Shown piece after piece: positions 23,701-33,479 of a stretch of 64,000 nucleotides of DNA. The stretch spans positions 1 to 64,000 of the forward strand of contig PUQB01000726.1 of assembly GCA_003024785.1 (NCBI GenBank), given 5' to 3'. The translations under genes and the position numbers were made by a program. The notes below the pieces were generated by a model. That model searched no databases. It was not told where the DNA came from and saw only the letters and a program-made list of their open reading frames with translations. Positions within the stretch are counted from its first letter, which is position 1. The number at the start of each line of letters is the position of its first letter. Source of the DNA: Selaginella tamariscina (lineage: Eukaryota > Streptophyta > Lycopodiopsida > Selaginellales > Selaginellaceae).

Positions 23701-23871
23701 ATTAGACCGGAAGTTATCTCGAGGAGTACAGAACATTCGCACACTCCAGGACCCATGGAAACATCAATAGAAGATGCAGAAGATCTTGAACCATCTCACA
23801 AGCGGCTTAGACCTTCTTCGCCTCACTCAGAAGGTAATAGCGAAGAAGAATTGTTAATGAATTGTGAGTGA
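20767..23871 (+). CDS. ParB-like plus DNA-methyltransferase-like protein (frameshifted, with introns)
   Basis: Start at ATG 20767. Exon 1 (MESSSNSG) ends at 20789 and a GT-AG intron leads to 20851. The N-terminal domain (to about 21440) is unassigned. NPNFNYRPLNQERVAELM (about 21650-21710) and YYIISGQHTITAAQRLL (about 21860-21900) look like the ParB N-terminal fold. An intron at 22166-22225 itself contains a palindrome copy. After a basic linker, 22480-23070 is helical. An intron ends at 23122, followed by a segment with RHRWTGFYMND. At about 23450-23540, DAWVFDYCTRGSVL then CVFAVEKD resembles the SAM-binding motif of beta-class N4/N6 DNA methyltransferases (motif I after the catalytic part). 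A clear DPPY is not seen: VMDRRVSKN sits about where it would be. The acidic tail has KRLRP and a stop at 23869. Frames change near 21440, 21850 and elsewhere. Prokaryotic ParB-MTase fusions are the family analogy. Confidence 0.5.
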
Positions 23872-24129
23872 TGAATAGTTGTAAATGAGTGTAACATAAG
23901 GCATTTTTGTATATTTCTTTTATATTTGTACAGAAAATAAATTCTCAAGGATTAATGAAGCTTTTAGTTCAAACATGGGTCACACATTAACAAGGTAAAT
24001 AATATACCTTGATAATTTTAAGGTCAGCTAATTATCATTTTGCAGATGTAATGAAACAGTTGAGAACACTAAATCTATTGTATCAAACTATAAAACTTTT
24101 AAGGAACTTGTTTTTTTTAGGGATATATA
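23872..24129. other. AT-rich spacer, nothing recognised
   Basis: 3' flank of the ParB/MTase-like gene with AT-rich sequence. No gene or RNA is seen. Confidence 0.4.
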
Positions 24130-24139
24130 TCTAAATTTA

Positions 24140-24215
24140 TGTGCAGGACAATATGTATAATACTGGGATAAAGTATGTCTTCTTCGGAATAACGAGATAG
24201 TTGGCACTAGAACAT
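24140..24215 (+). pseudogene. Inverted partial copy of the transposase-like gene's 5' exon
   Basis: The plus strand here (GTGCAGGACAATATG, AATACTGG, AAAGTATGTCTTCTTCGG, ACGAGATAGTTGGCACT) matches the complement of 14812-14886, including the splice-acceptor bases. It is a short duplicate of the DUF7869-like gene's exon in opposite orientation near the other end of the element. It is interrupted and not translatable beyond about 25 codons. Confidence 0.7.
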
Positions 24216-24465
24216 GGATTTCAGCATTGGCATGAGGTAAGAGAGGGTTTGGCGACAATTTCTTGTGCCACATGTCAGAATGACAGATTTCATGCAGGAA
24301 ATGGATAATAATGCAGCTCAAAACATCGTTACCATGGGGGCCACTTCATCATCATTTTTATTCCGAAATCAATTTCTTCAGCGCATGCAATATCTGAATC
24401 TTATAAGGATGATGTACAATTAAATGATGAAGGGATAGGCAACGAGATAGTGGCAACGGATAAAT

Positions 24466-25432
24466 GTGAAAGGGAGCAAAACAAGTGATTTGCAAAGTAT
24501 TCAAGAGGCAACGCTATCTCATGTTACTCATGGCCATATTGTGTTGTTGGATGTCAATGGTGTTCTGCTTCATCGACAAAGGCCCGAGGATAGGAAAAAA
24601 GAAATCAAACAAGGAGATTTCATTCCTTGTCATGGTAAATTTCGATATGATATTATTTTTCGTCCAGGGTTGGATCGTCTCTTTCAAAAGCTTAAGGAGA
24701 TGAGTGCGCTTGTGGGGATTTGGTCATGCATGCAGATTCATAACTTAACACCGCTGTTGAATTTACTTAAGAAACATTGTAGTGTTGTAGAAGAGGTGAT
24801 TCGTAAAGATTGGATTTTTGACCAGCGAATATGTTATAAACTCTCGAATTTCACAATATAAGAAAGGAAAGCAAGCCGTACTTCTTCAAGAATGAAAGAA
24901 TAATTGGGACTCACGGGAAGATCAGTCGCTTAAGGATAATGAAGAACGCACAGATGTTAGTAGTAGACGACTCTCTCAGAAGGCTATGCTCAACCAAAAC
25001 ATTGCTTGTATTCATCCAATCACTTTCGATCCATATTCTGATACCGATCATGGATGAGCTAGTGAACTACTTGGATACGTGCCTCAGAAAGAAGAATCTC
25101 AAAAATTTTATGAACAATATCCACCGTATCATACATTTCCTGAAGCTTTTCTTTCTCGTGATATTGAATTTTATAAAATGAAGGATAGCAACCGAGCGCT
25201 TTATAATATTATTCTTAAGGAACGTCAGTTTTTAGATGAGCCTTTATGCAGACCTTCTCTTATCACATCTTATGTATTAACAAGGATGGCAACTCCCAAT
25301 TGCATTCGTGAGAGTGTTAAGTGGTGGCAACAACATCAAGATATTGACCAAAATGATTTGATTAATCCGGAGAGTGATGATTTAGACAAAATAAGAAGAT
25401 TTCTTTGTATGATAGAAAGAAAGTATTTATAA
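24466..25432 (+). pseudogene. FCP1/NIF-type HAD phosphatase-like passenger, broken
   Basis: The first frame (24466-24861) reads HIVLLDVNGVLLHR, a HAD motif I in the DVNG form seen in some plant FCP1-like proteins. It goes on to FRPGLDRLFQKLKEMSALVGIWS and LTPLLNLLKKH, the order of the FCP1/SCP homology domain. MLVVDDSLRR (about 24950) fits HAD motif IV. The C-terminal part continues at 25079-25432 (VPQKEESQKFYEQYPPYHTF) to a stop at 25432. Frame changes near 24860 and 24970 and a TGA at about 25047 break it. It looks like a captured host gene inside the transposon. It may once have been expressed, and the function is unknown. Confidence 0.5.
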
Positions 25433-25694
25433 AAAAATTAACATGTTGATAAGAAAATGATTTCATTTGTAATTATGTTTGATAGTATTTCTTCATTATT
25501 GTAAACTATTTTTAGAATAATATGAATATTCTAAGATATTTTAGGAATATTCCTTACTAAGTAAGGTTATTGAAGGATTAATTAATTAATTAATTAATAT
25601 TTAAGGCTTAATTACATATTAATTAAATGATTAATTAATAATTAAAACTTAAGTATTAATTAGTAATTTATTTTATATTCCCATTTTCACGTAT
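25433..25694. other. AT-rich right end of the element
   Basis: Holds a run of TTAA/ATTAATTAATTA at about 25575-25600 and GAATATTC words mirrored at the left end. No gene is seen. Confidence 0.5.
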
Positions 25695-25720
25695 CATGCC
25701 CACTTTAGTTACAACGTGCA
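25695..25720 (-). repeat. Right terminal inverted repeat of the 14.4-kb element
   Basis: The complement begins TGCACGTTGTAACTAAAG and pairs with 11287-11310. It is followed by the TTTTA duplication at 25721-25725. Confidence 0.78.
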
Positions 25721-26662
25721 TTTTACCTGGTGCCACAAAGGTGGCTCGCCAGGTGCCAACCCTAGAATCCACTCTTTGGAAACCCCATGGAATCTAGTAA
25801 AGTAACCCGTATTAGGAACCCAACCCTTAGGAACTTAAGCCCCTAGCTAACCAAGTCCACAAACGAGGCTCACCTTGTGAATTAGGACACGCAGACTAGC
25901 CGAGCTATAGGTACCGTTCCTAGCTTGGCGTGGTTGAGGCAACAAGAGCAAGGTCTCAATCATTAGTTCTGCAAAACGTGAACTTGGGCAATGCCTTTTG
26001 AGCTTGCGAGTAGGTTTTTGGGCCAAGGAATTTGACTAACTCCTTGGAAGTAACGTACCCCTATCACAAAGGCAAAATCCTGTCAATGATAAGGATAGTT
26101 TAACCCAAAGGTGGGACGTACCCCTGTCGTGTAAAAGTTTGGGCGGCACAACAAAGGGTTGCGCCTTGACGACACAAGCTTAACTTGCACTGATAGGAGG
26201 TTAACAAACTCTCTTTTGAACCCAGGAAGCCTCACTACATATACTGTACCTTAATTATGTGATGGAGCCCCCCACCCTGTTTTCTAAATGAGTAAGTGGG
26301 CTGGCACGAAAATGCTAGTCCTTAATGAAAATGAGTTATCCTAACCTAACTCTAAACCTAACCCCTAGGGGGTTAGGGGCAACCCTAAGGTTAGGTTAAC
26401 AACCCTTTTTTGACAAGCTATACTTTTAACGGAAAACCTACTTTTGGAACGTCAAACCAGGGGAGAGTTTTCTAAAAGGTAAGTACTACCTTCGCCTAGA
26501 GTTTCTTGAGGTACCTAGTGACAACCAGCCAGATTACCCCTAAACACCTAAGTGCACTAAGCGGGGCTATTTCTCACTATAACTATGTTTCATCACACAT
26601 CTCAATAGGTACAACAATCAAACCCCAAAGTAAAGGGTTGAGTCATAGTAAAAACTATGACA
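25721..26662 (-). repeat. Remainder of the B1 copy 1 5' LTR
   Basis: Continues the LTR cut at 11286. It matches 42577-43537 closely (GGTGCCACAAAGGTGGCTCG, CTAGCTAACCAAGTCCA, TGACAAGCTATACTTTTAACG). It ends CTATGACA at 26662, followed by the AGGTC duplication. No coding sequence. Confidence 0.87.
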
Positions 26663-27785
26663 AGGTCTAAGACCTCCTTAGCAAACTTATCCTGAGGATA
26701 TGCCATCACAAATTCATTTACTAAAGTTTACACTTGTACCAACATAATATGAAGATGTCCCTTTCTACTAAGTGTGTCAGCTACCACATTGTCTTTTTCA
26801 ATTTTATGTTTGATTTCAAGCTGAAATCAAGCTAACTTCTGCTACCATCTAGCATACTTCAGTAATAGCTTCAGCTGCATTTTAAAGTATCTCAAAGCTA
26901 CATTATTAGTCCAAACCTCATTGCCATGACTTGGAAGATAATTATGCTAATACTCCAAAGAAGAAACAATAGCATATACTTCTTTTCGTGAGTAGGCTAT
27001 TGAATTTGACTTTTTCAAGAAAAAGGATATTAATGTCCTTTTTGCTACAATACACCACCAATTGTAAAGTTAGAAGCGTCACACTCTATTTCAAATGGAT
27101 CTTCAAAAATTGGTAACTGCAAATTTGGCTCAGTAGAAATAGCTTCTTTGAGTTTGACGAATGCCCGTTGGTACTCTGAAGTTCAATGTTATGAAATGTT
27201 CCTTGTGAGATTTGTCAACGGTGCTACTATCTTTGATAAATCTTTTATGAATTTATAGTAATACTCTATTAGTCAAGAAATGATCTAACTTCATACACGT
27301 CTTTTAAAATTAATCACTCAGTAATAACTTGAATTTTCTTTGGGTCCATAACAACCTTCTCACAAGAGATCGAGTGTCCCAAGAAGTCTATCTTAATTTG
27401 ACTAAATGCGTACTTTTTCCTTAATATATAATTGGTTCTTTCTCAACCTTGAAACACCTTTTTCAAGTTTTATATGTTCCTTAATTGTTAAATTAAAGAC
27501 CAAAATGTCATCAATATACACCAATATGAACTCATTTAAATAGTCTCTAAACACATTATTCATCATTATATAAAACGTTGCTAAAGCATTGTACAACCCG
27601 AATGGCAAGACTAGAAACTTGAATAATTCATAACACGTTTGAAAAGTGGTCTTCTCAATATCATTCTTTACTACCTAAATCTAATGGTACTCATATTTCA
27701 AGTCTATTCTTGAAAAATACTTTCCTTTTAATAGCTTATCAAATAAATCATCCATTCGCAAAAGAGGATAATTAGTCGTTGTAAG
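26663..27785 (-). pseudogene. Gypsy B2 pol relic (RT/RNase H), unit 2
   Basis: Minus-strand pol of the B family but more diverged than B1. RNase H-like words lie near 26930-27060. The RT part has MPFGLYNALATF, FRDYLNEFILVYIDDILVF at 27608-27500 (YIDD kept), and a truncated upstream RT to about 27785. The site 27288-27300 (AAATGATCTAACTTC) is the uninterrupted counterpart of the LTR-element insertion at 44166. Many stops. Confidence 0.78.
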
Positions 27786-28918
27786 AGCATTACACACATG
27801 CACGTACACTTCCATGGGCACAAAATATATGTGCATATGTATATGATTATGATCACACATTATTTACACGTGTGTGTATGTACATATACATATACTACCA
27901 TTATAAACTATATATATGTATAGTTTTGTGAATGTGCCTCCTATATGCTTGTTACATGTTAGTAAGCATTACATACCTGTTTGTACATATGTGGTATTTA
28001 TTTCCTTATCATGCTCGTTTATGTGGCATAAATGAATTATTTATTTGTTTCTCTAGTGTTTTACACACGCACATACACAATGTCTGACGTGTTTACCTTT
28101 TACATTTTTGGGGGTGTCAATGACACACGTATAGGATGACAATTGGATAAGATTTAAAGGGGGGCATCGAGGTAGAGACACAATAAACTTGTTATATAAG
28201 ATTTTGTTATTTATTATATTGGAATGAAGTAGAATGAAATTTTATATATATATATGAAAATTGAATGAAACTAATTAAATAAGTAAATTTCAATAAATGT
28301 CATTGTCTTTACGCTATAATTTTTTGAACATGAATTACAATTTAATTATATATCTTCTTATGTATTTTCTAAGAAAAATTATGAACATATATTATAATGT
28401 TTATTAGTTGTGTAAGTGCATGACTTGTTTATATATGTAAATATCAAAAAAAAATCTCAAAATTTATACTGTATATATTAAAATCAAGTGAAGCTGATTT
28501 AGTCTAAATATAGTAATAAATCAAAGTGCGTGCCATATCTATTATTCCTACGTGCTTATGTGGATCCAGTGTTTCCATGTCAATAAGTAGGGGTGCAAGG
28601 GCAGATGCCACGTAGAGATTCTTCGAATATCTTAAAAACATTAAAAAGATTCTTTAAATATTCTAAAAATATTAAATGCCCGACATTGAATGCTTTACAT
28701 AGGAAAATTCAAGGGAAAAATATAGGTTCTAGGGAAGATGGGTGATGAGCAGTTTCAATCCAGTAGATGAATTATCTACTCCAATCCATTCCGGCGACAC
28801 TGATTGTTAGCCATCGTTAGGAGCAGCGCCTTCTGCTGTTGGATTTCTCTTTATTTCTTTCTGTAGCAGATTCAGCTTTCAATCCATCCTAGCTGCAGTC
28901 TTCCCCACGGTATCAGAA
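27786..28918. other. C region upstream of SPL copy 1: AT-rich, no gene
   Basis: Begins with the GCATTACACACATGCACGTA junction after B2 and is repeated at 52206-53308. It contains TG/TA-rich simple sequence (27800-27930) and AT-rich DNA. The stretch 28700-28918 resembles a 5' UTR or promoter of the SBP-box gene (CTTTATTTCTTTCTGTAGCAG). No other gene is recognised. Confidence 0.5.
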
Positions 28919-30564
28919 ATGCCTTCTACAAGGTACGTTTGTTAATCGATCTTAGAAGCCAGTCCGAATCACCATCCTTTTCTTTTTCTTAGCCTAAGCT
29001 TGGCGATAGAGGATGATATTCCAAGTAGCAGTGTAGATGGCACTTTAAAGGATGTTAATTGCACAGTTGCAGTGGGTTCATGGCCTCTTTCCGATTCACC
29101 TTCTACATTTGGTAAGCAATCTAGATTGTTTTCACTTAGGGGCTTTTTCTACACATTTATGTATATTATAATAATGGAGGAAACATGCACGTGTATGTAA
29201 AATAAAACAACTGCATGCCATATAACTTGTGTGTGTATTATACATATGTACATGTAACAACTAAATCTGACACATATACTCTTCTTTTTGTAGCTAAGCA
29301 GGATTCAACAATACCCACCATGAAGGAGCGAGCAGTAGCTGAACCAGTTTCTCATGCTGCTGCTCCATCACCTTCTTGTCCAGCTTTTGAAGAGTTGCAA
29401 CAGACTGCCAATGGTATGCCTGTTTTTAACATGTGTGCATCACACATGTGATACTATTTTGGATATATTAGATAGTAAATAGAAGTAGTATATACACTCA
29501 GTCAAGTAATTGTGTGTTTTTGTATAATAATTGATCTCTTTGTATATATTTATCAATCTATATATATACTGTGTATATATGACTGATATGCCATATATAG
29601 GATAAAAGTTGTGTGACGTTTGTGCATGTATAAAGATTACATGCACAAACATCCATGTACATTTATATATATGTTATAAGCTATTGTATATACACAACCA
29701 AAATACAAAATAGTATGAGAAACTATATGTCTGTTTTGCCAAACAGAGACTGGTGTTCTTTCCCTTGGAAGTGGCAATCCACCTACACATGCACACTCTA
29801 CACAGGCATACATATGTATGTTTTCTCTATATATATTGAAACATATGTAATGATTTAATTTTCAGATTGTTCAATTTCCGGGTGTACCAACAGTATCAAC
29901 GGAGAAAAGCGCTATTACATTGACATGAAACTATGTAAATCTCACTGTCAAGCTTCCAGAGTCAGTATTGATGGTGTTGATCACCGTTTCTGTTATGTCC
30001 ATAGACGGTATGTGTGTGTATATAATATATATATTGGCACGTATAGATATATCTGTATATATATATATTGTTTAGGCGTGAAGTTAGTACACACACCTTG
30101 TTAATCTAATTTGTTTTCTTTTTATTTTGTTTCAGTTTTCATCTTCTGCTAGAATTTGATGGAAATAATAAAGGATGCAGAGAAGGATTAACTCGTCACA
30201 ACATCAGAAAAGAGAAAAGACGTGCAGCATTCTCTCTCACACACATGGTTATATTGCCGTTTAATGCATTTACCATTGATTTTATATTGCTGTTTGATTT
30301 TTATATGATTTATTGTTGATTTTATGTAAGTATTAATATGGTTATTTTTTTAGGTACCTGCAAAGCAAAAGTTCTGTACATAGTCGATGTGGTACGGTTG
30401 CTTGAGAAACAAGGTTATCTGCAGCCCTCTCCCACGATCGATATAATGGCATGATATATTCGAAGAGAAGGGTAGTGCAGGAAGCAGTATATGCAATAGT
30501 GAGGAGCTTGGTTGACCGGCCAGCAGATTTAGCTGAGCAGCTCATTGACATGCTTGGTTCCTAA
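28919..30564 (+). CDS. SBP-box (SPL) transcription factor, copy 1, damaged 3' part
   Basis: Exons by GT-AG sites: 28919-28932, 28993-29111, 29294-29413, 29866-30007, 30136-about 30229, 30354-30564. The first exons give a short Ser/Thr-rich N-terminus (MPSTSLSLAIEDDIPSSS). Exons 4-5 encode the SBP zinc domain: CSISGC, LCKSHCQASRVSIDGVDHRF, CYVHRR then FHLLLEFD, GCREGLTRHNIRKEKRR. The intron after CYVHRR is at the classic SBP-box intron position. SBP proteins bind GTAC-core DNA in the nucleus. The usual second-finger CxxC is CxxH here. The donor after exon 5 (about 30229) is lost relative to copy 2, and a one-base loss makes a TGA at 30452, truncating the last 40-odd residues. SBP identity is firm. 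Whether it is functional is uncertain. Confidence 0.8.
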
Positions 30565-31933
30565 AAAGTTAATGTTTTATAATTTTACATTATAAATTTT
30601 AGTTATGTATATTTAACTGCATTACACACTTTCTCTCTTGTGTGTTCTATTCTAACGATAAATATAAAGCATTAAACATGTAAGTTTAGAACTTAAATTA
30701 TACAGTATGTACTGTAAATATGTTATGATAAAATCATTATGTAGTTACTAAAGTTAAGCTCTTGAGAAGCCTAGAAGCAACAGGGTGCCTCTGTATGGCC
30801 ATGGAAATTGGGAGAACAATCACAGTGACCATGCACACACTAGGAGGTATGTGTATATGTATCTTATATAGTGGGTAAAAAATATGAATAAAATTATTTA
30901 TACATGTATAAAGAATGATAATTGAGTTTATATATGGTATTTGTTATAGATACATAAGTTACTGTGTATGCATTTGTGGCCATATGCAGTTGCTCTTGAC
31001 ATGGACGGTGGACTTAATGGAGTCGCTCTTGATAGCGCGCAAGAATCCTTTGCTGGTTAGTGTAAATACTTATAAAGTATATACCTAAGTATAATTTACT
31101 ACTTACTAAATCTTGCAGGATGTACACTCCCATAGGAACACTCTCACATAATTGCTTAAGGTGGTCTGCAGGGAAAAGATTATACAAGATACATATATAG
31201 ATGCACACACATGCCACACATCATTTACACACACATCGTTTACACACGTGTATACTTGTTTTGTTAACCATACATAAATAGATGCACACACATGCCACAC
31301 ATCATTTACAAACACATCGCTTACACACATGCATACTTGTTTTGTTAACCATAGTAAGGTAGGACATTTACACACTTATTAACTTATACATTTTATATGG
31401 GAGTGTATGCATTTTACTAACTATTATGTGTGCTTCTTTATTACACTGATCATATGCATGTTAGTTGTAAGTAATATGCAGGTATTTATTTCTTTATCAT
31501 GTGTATATAGGAAGAGAAATAGAAGTTGTTGTTACATGTATAAATCTACAAGTATCTATTCTATATAATATCAAACATAGTTACCAAGCACACATGTGGC
31601 TTAACATTAGTATCTAAGAAGTGTTCCATGGTAATTATAGTATTAAAGTATATAAAATAAGTAAGAAACATGTCACATAGATATTTATAGAAAATGTTAA
31701 ACACTCATGCATATAAATCTACATGCCTAATTATCTCAAGCCTTCCTACATACACACACATATTGCGATCCTTTGTATGTAAATATATGTAGACACACAA
31801 GTGAACTATGTACATCTGGTCACTAAATATATATATGAATATTTAATACTTTCCGTAGGATTCTCGAATTCAATTTGTCTGTCTAATTGTCATATTGGTA
31901 TCTTAATGTAATTTACGTGTATTATATATTATA

Positions 31934-31977
<44 letters not shown>

Positions 31978-33035
31978 GGTAAATCTGCATTTTTACACGT
32001 GTGTATGTACATATACGTATACTACTGTTACAAACTATATATGTATAGTTTTGTGAATGTGCCCACATGTTAGTAAGATGTTTTATGTATTCTCTAGTGC
32101 TTTTATACACACACACACACAATGTCTGACGTGTTTACTTTCTAGATTTTACACTAACTTTATGCAATATTATGTATATAAAAAAATATCCTGATCCATA
32201 TGAAATATCACGTGTGTCCACACTCATCATCTTTGTAATGTATAACCTCTCAAAACTTCTTACAGTTCCATCTTAGCCACGTCTTCAATCTTATCACCGA
32301 CTGATCTCCTCCTACTCGGAGCTTTGTCCATTGTTAGCTGTACCTGCTACATCACCACCATTGAAAACAACTTTGGACAAAGCAGAGTTGTCAAACATTT
32401 ACACACTTATTAACTTATATATTTTATATGTGAGCCTATGCATTTTACTAACTATTATGTTTTTTTTTTTCCTCTTTATTACACTAATCATATGCATGTT
32501 ACTTGTAAGTAATATGCAGGTATTTATTTCTTTATCATCATGTCTACAAGAAGAGAAATAGAGACTGTTGTTACACGTGTACATAATTATAAATCTACAA
32601 GTATTTATTCTATATAATATCAAACATAGTTACCAAGCACACATGACTTCTAAGAACTATAGTATTAAAGTATATAAATAAGTAAGAATATGTCACAAAG
32701 ATATTTATATAATATGTTAAACACTCATCTACATGCCTAATTATCTCAAGCCTTCATACATACACACACATATTGCGATCCTTTGTGTGTATATATATGT
32801 AGACACACAAGTGAACTATGTACATCTGGTCACTAAATATATATGTGAATATTTAGTACTTCCCCGTTGGATCCTCGAATTCATTTATCTGTCTAATTTC
32901 ATATTAATATCTATTTATGTGTGCGTTATATATATATATAATATATATATATATATACACACACACATACACACACACACACAAACACATTAATGTCATA
33001 TGTGTGTGTGTGTGTGTTTCACAGCTCGATCATTA
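30565..33035. other. C region downstream of SPL copy 1: AT-rich with an internal duplication
   Basis: Segment 31365-31990 is repeated at 32390-32960 (TTTACACACTTATTAACTTAT, GTAATATGCAGGTATTTATTTC, CCAAGCACACATG, TATTGCGATCCTTTGTxTGTA). Within 31190-31345 a 75-bp unit with ATAxATAGATGCACACACATG is doubled. Possible exon-like frames at 30800-30846 (MAMEIGRTITVTM) and 30990-31056 (ALDMDGGLNGVALDSAQES), with flanking GT/AG, belong to no family I recognise. (TA)n runs lie at 31921-31975 and 32928-32957. Confidence 0.55.
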
Positions 33036-33479
33036 CATTATTAATAGAGTTGTATGATGTGGTTCTCATACTTCAACTTTGCAGGACTTTAGCTTTATTT
33101 TACGTCTCTAAAACTGCATGTCCACGCTCGTTTTACTCCCACGTCGCACACTTCCTCCCATGCACGAGATTATTAGGATATATTTAAAGATCATGGCAGT
33201 GCATGAAGCATTATATGCAATAGTGATGAGCTCTCGGTTGACCATCAAATAGACTTTCTCTCACATACAGCTTTATTCCACTGTAAGACAATTTATAAAC
33301 TTTAAAAGTTAAATTATACAGTAATATACTGTAGATACATAATGTAGGTAGATATATAAATATACATAATCATACAAGTTATTGAAGTTAGGCTATCAAT
33401 CATGCTCCAATCCTGTAAGGGCCTAATTATTAAAAATCCAACTTAGAAGAAGGCTTGTTGATGAAGTTAGGCTATTGAC
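33036..33479 (+). pseudogene. SPL 3'-exon relic and flank, unit 2
   Basis: Same sequence as the start of the window (33036 corresponds to base 1). The exon-like part is 33175-33248. It lies after the full SPL copy, so one unit holds a complete SPL gene followed by an older 3' fragment. Confidence 0.5.

Larger units (their letters stand above)
11287..25720. mobile_element. 14.4-kb TIR DNA transposon with DUF7869-like and ParB/MTase-like genes
   Basis: The ends are imperfect inverted repeats. The left end reads TGCAAGTGTAACTAAA then TGGGCATG. The right end, complemented, reads TGCACGTTGTAACTAAA then GTGGGCATG. The flanks are TTTTA (11282-11286) and TTTTA (25721-25725), a 5-bp target duplication inside the B1 5' LTR. 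The sister LTR at 42568-42590 is uninterrupted. Contents, left to right: AT-rich end, minus-strand DUF7869-like gene, palindrome array 1, AT-rich and microsatellite spacer, palindrome array 2, hairpin, plus-strand ParB/MTase-like gene, a small inverted copy of gene-1 sequence, a FCP1/HAD-like pseudogene, and an AT-rich end. I know of no classical plant superfamily combining these ends, this TSD length and these proteins. The transposase assignment is inference. Confidence 0.8.
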
